64,000 nucleotides of DNA, from the NCBI RefSeq assembly GCF_932526225.1, contig NC_064034.1, forward strand, positions 5,070,001-5,134,000. The letters run 5' to 3'. The notes beneath the pieces were generated by a model, which saw only the letters and a list, made by a program, of their open reading frames with translations, had not been told where the DNA came from and did not search any database. Source of the DNA: Nematostella vectensis (taxonomy: Eukaryota > Cnidaria > Anthozoa > Actiniaria > Edwardsiidae). Position numbers and translations under genes: made by a program. This document shows, piece after piece, positions 36,631-54,000 of this stretch; position 1 is the stretch's first letter; the number at the start of each line of letters is the position of its first letter.

Positions 36631-38217
36631 CTAGAAACAGAAACAGCATACAGACGCACAGAAAGAAGACTCGTGATTAGGATTTTACATTGACCCCGCC
36701 CTTTTGCCAGGTGAATATGAATATCATTTCAGGCAGATGAAAGGGGTGAGATTTCTTGAGAAAAGCCGAATAAAACCTATCTATCTATATACGATCTTCG
36801 TCTCTAAATTTCAATCAGATAAAGTAGGCATATTTTGAACACAAAATCAAACTTCCTACACAATAAAAAAATAGTAGAACAGCAGTGTAGTACGTCACGT
36901 GTGTTTTTCGGGATAATTGAGACTTTGAAGTAATTGACGCACGTCAAAGTGACGTGACGCACGTTGAATGACTAATGGTACTCATTTTGAGAAGATTTGA
37001 AATGTGAAATTGAAATACCCGACGCACTTCCAATTATAATAGCTGACCTGCTAAGAAAGAGGCTGCGTAGCAAGCAATTCCGTGGGCTCCGTATTCTATA
37101 GAAATAAAGAGACGCGTAAGAAGTGTTTAACTGCCCCATAAACAGTTAGCTCTCCACTTGAATTTCACCGGTTAAAACCACGCAAAACGCACGTACGTGC
37201 GTAAACTTCATAAATCACAATTTTTATATACAAGCTGAACTTATTTTCTAGTGCGAATTAGCTTTTTCCAGCTTTTTTTAATTGTATACGTTTTGCGTTT
37301 TTTTCTAATTGTGTCCGGTAAAAATAGATTTATTGGGGGTTGTGGTCTTTGTCTCTTTGTCCAAAAGGGGACGTCTTGCTTTTGGCCCTTCAGATATCTT
37401 AGGAAAAATAGCAAAGATCAAAGAATCATACCTTAGACAAACGCAAGACTGCAGTTATTGAGCAACCTAGCCACAAAGAAAACTATTTTTGGATGGCTTT
37501 TCGCATTTCTTGGTTATCTTGAAATTTTGCCGCCATTTTCTTTCGAGGGTTTGTTGTAAATATGCTGTGCTGATTAAATGCTTGCGTCTCAGCGAGTTTC
37601 ACTGGAAAACTCTATTGCAGGTGAGGCGTTGAGTTTTATCATGAGATACGTGTAACTGAATGAATTAGTGGAGCAATCTAACGAACTAGACGCAGTTGGT
37701 CCTCACAACTGACATAGAAGCTTTCATATCTTGCGAGTTCAGAGATAAGAACACCAAGGCCTCTGCATCCACGAGTGATTAAACGAGTTCTGTCAAATCA
37801 TTGGATTCGGCATGAGGCAATGGGGAAATAAATATAGCCCCGCAAAATTAATGTAGCTTTTTAAAACCGAATTTAGGCTACACATTAACCCCACAAACTC
37901 CATTATCCCATTTTTTTCTACCGAAATGACAATTTATTATGTTTTCGAATTCCTAAATCCCCATCGTAGAAGAAAAAAACACACACCCAAAATCGAAACC
38001 TAGTGTAAACTCTTTTATCTATGTTTTCTAGAAACTGTAGCTTTGCTTGAGATAAATTATTGGATAGCTTCTTTGTGCGAAATATAGCAGTTGTGATGGT
38101 AAAAGTGTACAGAAGTTAATGCTTAGATGAAATCGAAGAAGTTGCGTGATAAACCTCAATTACATCTTTCATTCAAACAAGATTATTTTTTTTTTATCAA
38201 GACATCGATAGATGATC
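36631..38217. other. Intergenic, no gene recognised
   Basis: AT-rich sequence with no supported coding exon. A cluster of CACGT-type words lies around 36890-36970 (for example GTACGTCACGTGTG, and GACGCACGTCAAAGTGACGT). A short frame at 37251-37436 has no domain and starts at a non-ATG codon. No RNA gene was recognised. Confidence 0.5.
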
Positions 38218-38585
38218 ATAGAATGACCACCTTGGTACAACGACCAACTCAACACAACAATCACCCCTACACAATGACCACCCTTACTCAACGGCCACTT
38301 TAGAATGACAACCTCGATACAACGAACACCTCTACACAATGACCACCCTTACTCAACGGCCACTATAGAATGACAACCTCGATACAACGAACACCTCTAC
38401 ACAATGACCACCCTTACTCAACGGCCACCACAGAATGACCACCTTGTACAACGACCACCTCTACAAAATGACCACCCTTACTCAACGGCCACTATAGAAT
38501 GACCACCTTGATACAACGACCACCTCTACAAAATGACCACCCTTACTCAACGGCCACCACAGAATGACCACCATCACACATCGGC
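38218..38585. repeat. 65-bp minisatellite built from ~16-bp subunits
   Basis: About 5.5 copies with a strict period of 64-65 bp: ACAATGACCACCC or its AAAATG form starts at 38271, 38336, 38401, 38465 and 38530. Each 65-bp unit is itself four related ~16-bp modules (CAATGACCACCCTTA, CAACGGCCACTAT, GAATGACCACCTCGAT, CAACGACCACCTCTA), so the array has two levels. No coding signal is seen. Confidence 0.85.
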
Positions 38586-40546
38586 AATTTCTAAACACCG
38601 AAAAGAAATTTGATCATGCATATTATGGGCCAATCAGAGCGTGCTTTTTTTATTAGCATTGTTTTCTAGTCAATCCCAGTGGGCTCAAAATATGAGCCCC
38701 GAACATGAAAATTTTACAGTATTTGTATCAGTACCCTCTTTTTTTATCACTTCCCGGTAGGTATAGGGAACGATAAAAAGGCCTGACACTCGGGCTATAT
38801 TTTATGTACAAATACCTAAATGAACATTCTTTTTTTTCTAGATCAGGTATGCTTCAAATCGCGTGCTCCGATTGACTCAGACTGTTGCTCAGTCCGGTAT
38901 CTCACAATCCATAGACCCTAATACCGGACAAGTGCGCGAACGAGAAAACCCTCATTCTTACCATGTTCTTGTGTTATTTCCCCACCTAAGAATCAGTCCG
39001 TATCATGCAATACCATGACCTCGGTCTAAGAAATAGTTTTTAAGACCACTGAAACGATATTTCACGATAATAATCTGCGTGTAACAAAAAAAAAATTTTC
39101 ATGGGATTTTGAGTGGAACTTCATTAAGTTGAGAATACCATAGCATTTATATTTATATTTCGTTACCATTTTGCTATAAAACAATTCATACAGTAATAAC
39201 TGGAATGCCTTAAAATCAGTTGATAAATATTCCACAAACATCAAGCCAAGAATCTTGTGTTTGGTTAATTTTCAGCACTTAATATCATCTACACATACAG
39301 TATCTTAGTCAAGACTGGTACTTTACTAAAATAAATTGCATCTGAATTCAATCACTATAAAAGCCATAAGCAAGTGTGAGAAAAAAAAAACTTGTTATAA
39401 TTGGAGTTTATTTACTTGATATTTTATAGTGACTGAGATTCTTAAATAAGAGAAATGATTAGTCGATCAGGATAGTCCATGCATTAGAAGCTAGTATATA
39501 TTAATTGGGTGATTCAAACTAGTTTTAATGGAAGTCAGATCCACACAAATAAGTCAGAAACTGCAAATCGCAAGTGCTTCAAACTAGATAAAATTGAGAT
39601 ATTTGTCAGTTAGTTCTGAGCTTCATGTGCTTGTGGTTTCACCTTTGACATGATTGATACGATTATTTTGAAATTTCTTCAATTACTTTGTCTACCAATT
39701 TCGAAAACAATGACAGTGACGAGGCTGAAAAATGCTGTTGAGGTAGACATAGTTGGATCCTGCTTTCAAACAAGAGCAAAAGAAGGGAAAGAGGTGTAGG
39801 GACAAAAGCTCTATTCCCAACCATTGCTTGGCGCCCTTGGCTGGGCACTATGTAGTGGGATAACAGAAGCTGGGAATTGGTCAGGTAGCTTTACAAGCTT
39901 ATTACATCCTACAGTCCTCCTTCTGTTCTTTATCTCTTGCTACAGACAATAAGAAAAATCTCCAAATCTTTTAGACTTGGGTGCTAAAGTACTTGCATTC
40001 CATACCTAAAAACTACAGCCCACAACGGCCTTATGTTAAAAATATTCTCATTATTTGGATTAATTTTCAAACCCCATCTATGGTCATCTCTGCGCAAAAC
40101 ATCAAAGTTTAAGTGCTAATAGAACTAGATTAACTTGTGTAAAGCAAAAAAAATCTCACTCTCAGAACTATACAAAGTGTGGAAATTGTGTTGGATATTC
40201 ATCCCCTGTACATTGTCAGATTTCTAGGGTAATACATGCAGGCCCGTAGCCAAGGGTGTTAAACCAGAAGGCTCAACTTAAAGGTCTGCTATAATAAAAC
40301 AGCATTTGTGACACAGAGCTGATGATACATAGCAAAAATTGGTCCACTTATTGGGTGAATAAGACACCCAGTTAAGATCCTGGCTGTTGGCCTGTTCTAT
40401 GGTGGCATCCGGACAACACCATATATAGAATAGATACACAAGCTAACAAAATATATTTTGCATTTTGGGAGATGTGTCTCTATAATAAATTACTATATAG
40501 GTCGGATTGGTTGTGTCGTGGTGGTCTCGCAAGTTGACAATGTTGC
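38586..40546. other. Intergenic / possible 3' UTR of Rap1, no gene recognised
   Basis: There is no supported coding exon. Part of this stretch should be the 3' UTR of the minus-strand Rap1 gene, whose stop codon is at 40547-40549. A minus-strand AATAAA exists near 39407 (TTTATT on the plus strand), but it is far away and not diagnostic. A dispersed-repeat fragment (GCAGGCCCGTAGCCAAGG) lies near 40239. Confidence 0.5.
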
Positions 40547-44204
<3,658 letters not shown>

Positions 44205-45049
44205 CTGACAAGAAAACTCGCCATGTTAAAACTTCAATAAGACACGATAAAACGCAGGGTATTTGGCAAATATATGCAATCAGAGCGATCAGGCCCACGA
44301 ATTACTCACCTGGCTTGTAGATGCGAGGGTTTAGAAAGCGAAAAGGCGGGTTGTTTGGACAGAATAATCCAGCTAAGTTGATATACACAATCCAAGACGC
44401 TCCCTCTGCATCAAGCGAGATGAAATTTCGGGCGTGTACGTCACTACGAACGGTCGGCAAGTTATATACGCCTCGCTTCCATGGCGCTATTTATAGACCT
44501 GACCAGGGGAGGGTAAAATGCGCTGCGCGCAGAGAAAGCGACTCATTTTGTAAATATTTGGCAAATATTGCTGCTGCATTCGATAAGAATCATCAGCCTA
44601 TTCCTGAAATCACTAACTGATAAAACTGGAATTTTGGAAAAGGACACGTTTCACGACAGGAATTTCCGTCAGGTCTAAACACAAAGTCTAGAATTGCTAG
44701 AAAATAAAAAAAATCACAATATCTGGTCATCTATAGCAAATATTTTGCATATTAAATAAACTGTAAAAAAAAATTATAAGAGAATAGTTGATTTTCTATT
44801 TTGAATGGAGGGACCCCCGAGTAAAACACGATTCATAGGCGAAAATAAATTGACTGTTTTTCCCTGGCCTGTTGGTGTGCCGAGTTCTTATCGACTTGTT
44901 GAGCTATTGTATGCCACAGTAGGCTAGTAAACAACAGTAAGATGGCGGCAGGGCGGACGAGTGAAACCTTTGATAGCGAGCCAGGCGGGTGAGAACGAAA
45001 CCTTTAAGTTTCTCAGTGCGTTTATTAAGGTTTTTATTTTGTGTAACAC
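44205..45049. promoter_or_regulatory. Shared upstream region between Rap1 and the F-box/WD40 gene
   Basis: The Rap1 start codon (44178, minus) and the F-box start codon (45050, plus) face away from each other across 871 bp. The Rap1-proximal part holds its putative 5' UTR intron (44205-44309) and a CpG-richer segment at about 44330-44540. Around 44939 the sequence AAGATGGCGGC matches the YY1 core, typical of transcription or translation start regions of animal housekeeping genes. No TATA box stands out. A bidirectional promoter is an inference from geometry and composition. Confidence 0.5.
44942..44992 (+). CDS. 16-codon uORF in the F-box 5' leader
   Basis: The ATG at 44942 sits in a strong context (AAGATGG) and is followed by 15 more codons and TGA at 44990-44992. 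It lies 57 bases before the main F-box ATG and in another frame. If the leader begins upstream of it, the uORF would be met first by scanning ribosomes and could dampen translation of the main frame. The YY1-like core overlaps the ATG. Whether it lies inside the mature transcript is unknown. Confidence 0.4.
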   Translation: MAAGRTSETFDSEPGG

Positions 45050-48000
45050 ATGGAGAATGCACATACTTTGGATGTTTCTCCAGAAGACAAGTCACAGCCC
45101 ACCGCAAAAACTTCCAAAAGACGTTTAAAAACGCGCTCCAAAGTTTGGGAGAAAGTTGCATGGTTCACCCGAAAAACTAAACAAGGGAAAGGGAGTAAAG
45201 AGAACACTCCTGAGACTTTCAGGAAAGCAGATAGGGATCGGACTCTCCGAGGACGAAATGTCTGCCTTGAAGCCGACATACATTTTGCCGACTCTAGATT
45301 TGCCAATTCGTTATCTTGCAACTCCGTAAAAACTAAACCAAAGTTTGGGGTAAAAAAGTCAAGGAGCTTCAACTACCTCCGGAAACGCAAGTTAAAACAG
45401 TTTGACCAGGAGTTGGATTCTGTTTTTGTGGAAGAGTCGAACTGTCAAACGGCAACTGGAACCTTTCATGATTTTTCATCAGAGAGGACACAATTTTCTC
45501 GTCGCCAAAGAGACGTCTGTTCATCTACCAATAACCCCCTTCTATGCAAAATGGCCCGGGAAATCGGCATTGAACACAAAGAAACGACAAAACAAATGAT
45601 CAACGCATCGACAGAACAAAACCCAAGGTCTTTATCACTCAACGATTGCTTTGTTGATAGGAGAAGAAAATGTAATGATGTGTCAAAGTCTATTCAAGAT
45701 TTTCCCAATTTACAAAGTTGCAGAAGTTTTTGCAGCCGAACATACAATACCTGGCCTAGAAAAACCCGATTTACAGTAGATTGTAATGCTGAACCACTCA
45801 GTCCTCCTACAAAACAGAAACGGATCATTGGCTTGAGAAAAAGTGCTACATTTAATGGATTTGATTCCTTTAAGATTGGTATCATCAACCATGAAAGCTT
45901 GGGACTTGGGAAAAGTACTCCATTTCTGTCTGGTCATAGTCAAATTATGAACCAAAATGGCAAGACTGTTGGTGTTATCCACTTTTTTAAAAGCCCCCAA
46001 AGAAGCAAAGCACATAGGCTGGTTGCAATTAACTCTGCTAATGCCGAGTGTGCTGAAGCAATATCAAGAAATAAAATGACAAATGTAGATTTGATGTTGC
46101 CACATCAAAAACATTTGGGTATGGCTTCAGAAGAAGAATATATGGAATTTCAGGATTCACAACCAGCCAGCCCTGAGGATAAAAGTAAAAACATGCATTT
46201 AAGCAATACAGGGCAGGGCTGTAGGGACACTGAGGAGCAAGGATACATAGAAAACATCACTCACAAAACCTTGATTGCCATGGGAAGCAGTCTAGGAGCT
46301 GTTGCTACTATGAAGGAATGCTTTGTAGTAGAAGACGAATCAGTGGAGTTCTCTGTCATTCCTGAAAACAGCACAACATGTAGCGCCCTTTATCCTGAAG
46401 TTGTTCTTAGTACAATAAGCAGTAAATGCAAGAGTATTGATGAAAAAGTTGAAGAGCTTTCTAATATGAACTCTGTCACTGGTGTAACTGGGTTGGGTTT
46501 GATTGAAGATACGGGGGAGGAGGAAGCAGATAATATGCCTGCTACTATAGCGTGTTCAGAAAACTACACATTTACAGGCTTGACTCAAGTTAAGGTATCA
46601 GATAATGAACCCATGGGAGATATTCAGCATTCTGCTGATAACGACTCTGTGGATACTGCAATGCAAGGCACCTCACACTTTAATGATGCATGTACAAGTG
46701 ACAGTTTACCAGTTAGATGCTTACAGAATACTAAAGAAACACATTCTAGACAATTAATGAATTCAAATGAGAAGCAGAGTTTGTCAAAGAAACATGGTCT
46801 GATTTGTGCAGAGAGGCCTAAAGTCGATGGCTCCACCTTTATGCAGCAAACGGAAGTAAGCATGTAGTAGTCGGTAGTCCTATTTTGTTTTAGAATATGT
46901 GCATTTGAGGCTGGGACATGGTTGTTTACTGACAAAAATCATTCCTTGTATTACTTCACAGGCTTTCTTGAAGTGGTTTGCAGAATTTAATGACGAGCAG
47001 AAGAATATTCTCATTCGTAAAATACTTGTGAGTATGAAAGAAAGATATAATATTACTTGAGAAATTTATGTAGGCTGGTGTTATTATAGCAAAATATGGT
47101 GTCATGTTGTTTAGTCAACATAGATTATTACCTAAAATTGAGTGGATAGTTACTATGGTACTGTACGTAATGTTTATGTTTGAAGTTTCATGACTTTCTC
47201 TTTGTCAAGGTATATGTGATTAAGAATGTTCATTTTTCCCTAGGATAAGTGTGAACTGCCTCAGATGCATCTCCTGTCTGTCTTGATGGAGCCCATACTG
47301 CATAAAACTTGCCCCTCAAACTGTCAAGACATGTTGGCTTGGCTACCACATAATGTCACATCAGTGATCATGTCGTATCTAGATCCAGGTGAGGATTGGT
47401 GTTCAGTACTTACATGTAAGTTCAGTCCAAGGGGGAAGGACACTTCTTCCCAGCATGCATTGCTAATGACTTCTATTATCAACGGTTTCCCCCCCCCCCC
47501 CCCCCCCCCGCGAACGGGTCAGTCGATCAAGGGCACAGCAGAGAAACGATCTCTGTGAGCTGCGAACTTTGAAAGTCGAATACCCCATTGACTCCTGGCT
47601 ATTTTTTTACTGAATTTACAAAAAAAAACAGACTGAAAACAGATACCTCCCCCCCTATTCTGAGTTTTATACAGCCTGTCAAAGTCAAACACAGCTGCAC
47701 CTAGTCAGCGGTATCCAAGCTTTCCAACAGTGCTTTGCGGTCCCCACTTTTAATCCCTCGTCGTTGTGCTGAAGCCAGCACAAGTTGATGGTTGCTTGTA
47801 TTTTTCATCAAAAATACAGCTATGAGCATATTAGGAGAGTGTCTCAGGACATCATGAAGTCTTTTGGGGCATAATTGAGTGCTTTGCCAATGGATATTTG
47901 CAAGCAAAGGTGGATTCATGATGATTTTTTCTTGTTTGGCTTTGCCCGCATGAGAAAATAATTTTCTAATGAATCACCACAGCTCTCCTAAATGCTGTCT

Positions 48001-51000
48001 TTTCTGAAACCAAATTGATTCCAAAATTGTTTACACTGCAATTCTGGGTCTGTATGACCTGGAATCGATTTGTTTGGCTTCGGGGTGAAAAGACTTATAA
48101 AAAAACATCTGACTTTGGGGAGAGGAGTGTTTACTGGTTCTCCCCTCTTGAATTTTCCCCTGGATTTCCCAGAATGCTTTGCAATACGTAAAGACATCTT
48201 CGTGGTTGTACAATCCTTCAAGTAGTGGACATTGTGTTTTGAGGCCATGGAAATGTACCTGGAGGATCATAATAAAGGTATCTATTTGTGTCTTGAGCTG
48301 TGTTTGCTGATCTCTCTCCCTTGTGTGGTATTTTGAGCATTTTATTGAGAGGGGTGATTCTGCTTTTCTTTCCTTGTTCGATTTGAAATTTGTCAAAGAA
48401 CCTGTGCTATTATTTGGCTCAAGAGTAGATGCCAACACCTTGGTTGGATGCATATCTTCAAGACCATTTATCCCTTGACTGTTTCCTGAGTATCTTCATC
48501 TTGTTGTGTTTATTTTGCATTTATGAATTTTTTGGGTTGTGGGTACTTCCCAAAGCCGGTACAGGCCGGTTGAGGGGTCAATGTGTTAAGCTCTTATTCT
48601 CTGTCATCAAAATCCTTGCTCATATCTGATTCGCTGTCTTCCTCGCTCTTTTTGCTTGCTTTTACGTCATCTATAGCATTAACCATTATCAGGTTGCAAC
48701 CTGGAGTTAGTCGCATCTTTGAGAAATTGAGTGCCTTCACTTTTTCTGAATTAATGTTTTCAGCCAATTTCTTCCCCTCCTCTTTCTGTCCAGCTTGCAG
48801 CTAATCTCTTGATCGCGTTCCTTTGACATTGTCATTGCTGTTCCTTTCTTTGCTACTTCTTTCTTCGATTTTCGGGAGGGGGGGGCACCAAAAATATGCT
48901 AAGCAAAACAAACAATCATGGAACAATACAGCACATAAGCAAGGGCACAATAAAATATAATTCTACTAAGGTCTCCTATTCTGAGGCTTCTTATGAACTG
49001 TTTGCTTTTTCCCTTTTCCCAGGCCTGTCAGTAGAATCCTATAAATTTTAAATAAAAACAGTTAAAGACAACTAGAGTATAAATTTAGGACGCTGACACA
49101 AACCAATCTATCAGTCTATCAGAGGTCATCCGACCTCGACGGGAGCCAAAAATAGCCAATTTTGAACATCCCAAAAATGATCAAAACATGGAGTAATATG
49201 GAGTGCGAAGGAGCAGGAAGCTCTGAAACGCATGCTACGATCCCGCCGCTTCTCAGTTAAATCCCCATAGAAGTCTGAAATTTATAGCAAAAGACACAAC
49301 GGGAAAAGGTGTCCCCCTTTGCTCAGTCCTTACCAAGGACTATAGGAAGAGAGGGGTAGAATGGGTGGGGTTGGCAAGTCCATAAAAGGGGGCATGGCTT
49401 ATGGGAGTATTTAAAGAAATACAGCTGGACAATATGGCCAGTAGAAAGACCTTTTTTTTAAATTCCAATCAAATCTCTATTGCTGTATTTATCAAATATT
49501 TGAAGATTGTACCCACTCTATGATTGGTCAAATTGGTGAACTTTCAAAGGGCTAAAATTTCATGCATTGATACAGAAGAAAGTCTTGAAAGGGGAATTCA
49601 TCTATTGTCAGTAAACAAATGCTGTGAATTTACACATTTTTGCACACTAAAACATATTATTCTTTGTGGAAAAAACTATGCCTCAGGTAAGTAAGATGTA
49701 AACTTACCTGAGGTCTCATGCTTTCTTGTTTCGCTATAGAATTCTCCCAAACAAAAACACTCCGGTTGTGTGACAGAGGCACACACACAAAGAATGTCTT
49801 CATTGTGTACTGTAAACACCTTTTTTTTTCAGTGAGTCTATGCCGATGCAGTCTTGTGAACAGACTTTGGCATGACTTAGCAAACATGCCAGCCCTGTGG
49901 CAGAGGTTATGCAGGTGAGGTTCCTATGCTTTTTCAGACAGCCTTTTAATGATGAAAGGCTGTGTGGTGAAATGTTAAATACCATGTTTTGTGGGACTAT
50001 GATACAATCCCACTTACAGTCGTCTGGACAACATTGATTGACTCCTGATATAAAAGTGTTTGCTTTTCTCCTCATTCTTGTTTTGTAGCAATGATGAGTG
50101 GAAGGTCTCCAGGGTTGGGGAGAAGCAACAGTTCCAGAGACACACTCTCCCAAGTGGCATCATTCAGGTTTGTTCTGTACCCAAGTGGCATTATTCAGGT
50201 TTGTTCTGTACCCAAAAGGCATTATTCAGGTTTGTTCTGTACTCAAGTGGCATTTTTCAGGTTTGTTCTGAACTCAATTTGAAATCAATGTGTGATGCCA
50301 GAAAAGATCCCCAATGGAGGGAATTTTCTCAAAGCCCACCTCCCACCCTGCCCTGCATAATTTCTACCACCTAAAAGTGGTTAAATTACAATGTTCATTA
50401 TATAGAAAAAGGTGTTTACTCACGCTGAAAATTGCCACTGATCCATCCCCTCAACAGCCAGGATTGCCTAGAGATGTGTGTAGTCAGGATGATTTAGACA
50501 GCATGATTTACAGTAGTTCTATGCGACACTTCTACAGGGTAAATCAGCCTACAACTCCGCTATGATGCTTGACAATGAAAGTTGAAGTGTGTAATTCCAG
50601 AAGCCCTGCATAGACAGGTCACACACAACTAAATCCTGCTCTCTAAATCGGTCTATAGATATCATATGGTGAAAGTATATTTGCATATGCCCTCCTTGGG
50701 GAAGCAGATTTTTTTTAGAGTCACACAATTTATTTAAATGCGTGTACAACTTCATGGAAATGTTGTATATTTTCTATAGTGGAAGAAGATGTTTGCTGAG
50801 CGCTTTCTCCTGAGAAAAAACTGGCTGAATGGGAGATGTGATGTTCGCACTTTTGAGGGCCACACCCAAGGTAGGCATTCCCTTGGTGGATGACCTTTGA
50901 GCCATAGGCAGGCAATCGTTTTTTCTGTTTTCCATTGTTGGACCTTAGGACCATATGTACAAAGAAAATATACTAGATGTTGTTATCAGGTTTATTACAG

Positions 51001-54000
51001 GCCTTATGTCTAAGAGAGAGAAGGCCGATAGGACTGATCCAAAACAAAACACTGTGTTTTGTCTGTGTCTGTGTTTTCAGGAACTGCTTAAAGAGGTCTA
51101 TGACAAGAGCAACCCCCCTCCTATTTGTTCGCATACTTCTGACAACTAAGCTGGTCAGATAATGACAGAAAAATAGCACATAATTAATGAACCCTAAAAA
51201 GTGGCTGCTTAATGGTGGTTGGCTAATTGAAAAATATAGGGAGCATAGATATTTTTGTGGCATGATTAAAAGCCATTTGCAAAAGGTTTGTATTTCTTTC
51301 TCTAGGAATTTCATGTGTTCAGTTTGATGACACTCGTATAGTCAGTGGCTCATCAGACAAGACCATTAAGGTGTGGGATCTGAGTAGGGAAGACACCAGT
51401 GCAGTGCTAACCCTAGCAGGGCACTCTGGCACTGTGCGCTGCCTTAACCTCAATGGTAACAGACTTGTCAGTGGCTCTGTAGACAGATCCATCAAGGTAA
51501 ATACCCTCCTTGCTGAATAGTAATTTATAAATGGATTCATGATGACTTCGAACCCCTCCTTTGTCAAACTAGCTCTGATTCCCCTACAGTACTAGTGATC
51601 CCTAGTCAGTCAACTTGAACACCCTGATAACTTCATCTTCCCAAGGGATTTTTTGTTTCACTTGTATTCTATCAAATTATAGGTGTGGGACTTGTCATTT
51701 GAGTCATATTGGAGTGGGGCGTCTTGTAAGGTGACCATGGTTGGTCATATGCACACTGTAAGGTGTCTTCAGGTAAATGTTCCTTTTTTCTTATAAACCT
51801 TACGTTCTTTTCTACCCCTGATGATAATTGATGCTGTTGTTCTAGGTGGATGACGAGAAGGTTGTGAGTGGGTCTTATGACAAGACACTCAAAGTATGGG
51901 ACATCAAGACTGGCAACTGTAAGCTTACTCTCAGGTAACTAAAACTGAGTATCTACAGCACATAGCTAGGGCTGGTCATTTTTTTAATATGAAAAATTGC
52001 CAGATTTTTCTCCCCGAACCCCTATGCACTGTGTGTGTCAAGGGGGGGGGGGGGGGGCTGCAGATCAGAACTTCCTTTATAAATCATTGTTCATCTTATA
52101 ATTGCAGGGGCCATAATGCTGCTGTGCTGTGTGTGCAATTTGATGAAAGCAAGATTGTTTCTGGATCATATGATAATACAATCAAGGTAAAGGAAATAAA
52201 ATACTGTACATTGAACTATTCATTGTACAAAAAGCAGTTGACAAAGGCCTACAGCATGGAACTAGTCAATGTCTGGCTTTATCGTCTTCCTTACCTACCA
52301 GGATTTGACTTTAAGTATTTTGAGGTGTGTTTTAAGGCAAAGAAGCTCCTGATATAGATCATTTATGCATTCTTTGTCGTTATGTCCCCACTGTAAATAT
52401 GTCTTATGTATGACAACTGGGAAAAGAACCAAATGGATTCTACATGTTCCTCATGGGCAATTTCTTATTTTCTTATTCTCAAGTATAATCAGGTTGTGTT
52501 GCACAACACCTTTCCCATTTTCTAGTTCTCATATTTTGTGATATCATATTGCTACACCATACTCATATTTATGTTTGCATGTCTTGGCATGTTATGTTGC
52601 ATCACCATACTCATATTCAAGTCTGCATGTCTTGGCATGTTATGTTGCAACACCATACTCATATTCTTGTATGCATTTTTCGTCTGCATGTCTTGGCATG
52701 TTATTCACCACTGGGTGACAGTCCCTACTCATTTCCCAGTTCTCATGTGTTGTATTATTGTGCCACAGGTGTGGAGTCTCGTGGAAGGCAGTTGTCTAAT
52801 GACCCTTGCTGGACACCATGATGCTGTTACCTGTCTTAATCTAACCCTCGACCGCAGAAAGGTTATCAGTGGTTCCCTGGACCACAACCTTAAGTTCTGG
52901 GATCTTGCTACTGGAAAGGTGAGACTTGTACTGTATGGCTTACCCGCTAGATTGAGGCCTCATTAGTTACTAGTGCCAACTTGGTAAAAAAAAATAAACT
53001 CAACCAAAGGTAATCAATCTCTTGTTTATAGTTCTGTTGTACAGTCATGGAAGGGCAACCCATTGTCTAACAAAAATAGATGAAAAACACTGCTTGGAGG
53101 ACTGGAGTTATTACAGTACTTGTATGGTTGCCTTGGTCAATTACTTGTATGGTTGCCTTGGTCAATTACCTGTATGGTTGCCTTGGTCAATTACCTCTGT
53201 ATGGTTGCCTTGGTCAATTACCTGTATGGTTGCCTTGGTCAATTACCTCTGTATGGTTGCTTTGGTCAATAACCTGTATGGTTGCCTTGGTCAATAACTT
53301 GTATGGTTGCCTTGGTGAATAACTTGTATGGTTGTCTTGGTCAATAACTTGTATGGTTGCCTTGGTCAATTACCTGATGGTTGCCTTTGTCAATTACCTG
53401 TATGGTTGCCTTCGTCAATAACTTGTATGGTTGCCTTGGTTAATAACTTGTATGGTTGCCTTGGTGAATAACTTGTATGGTTGTCTTGGTCAATAACTTT
53501 TATATATGCCTTGGTTGCAAACAAGGGCTTGATTTTATCTTTCGAAATGGCACAGAGAACTATAATCATTATAGTTTTATAATAAGCTTTTAGTGAAAGG
53601 TACATAGTCATTATGAAGGCTAATGGTAAAATAGTGTATGGACATAAATGTGGCGAGTACATGGTTTAACCTGATGGTACTGTTTTTAAATAGTGCATTG
53701 GAACATTGGATTGGATTCGATCAGAAGGGCATACTGGAGTAATCAGGTATGCAAGACTGTTCCCATCACTATCATATTCAAACACACCACATGGTAATCA
53801 CACTTTCCCTCTCTTTGAGAAATGCTATGACTTGGAAGTGGCCCTTTAACCATTTCATTTAACCATTTGAAAATACAGCCTATTTGCACAAACACCCCCA
53901 AAGTATTGTACTTTAATAACAATATTTGATTGAAGTTTCTTAGTTACTTGCTTCAATTAGTCAATCAAAGTGGGCGCTATGTGAGACTTGATGTTGTGAG

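Noticed and set aside
50060-50374. Plus-strand 104-codon frame with VCSVPKWHYSGLF-like repeats
   Set aside because: It is the 31-bp tandem repeat over the splice donor read through into the intron; only the part to 50167 fits the spliced F-box frame.
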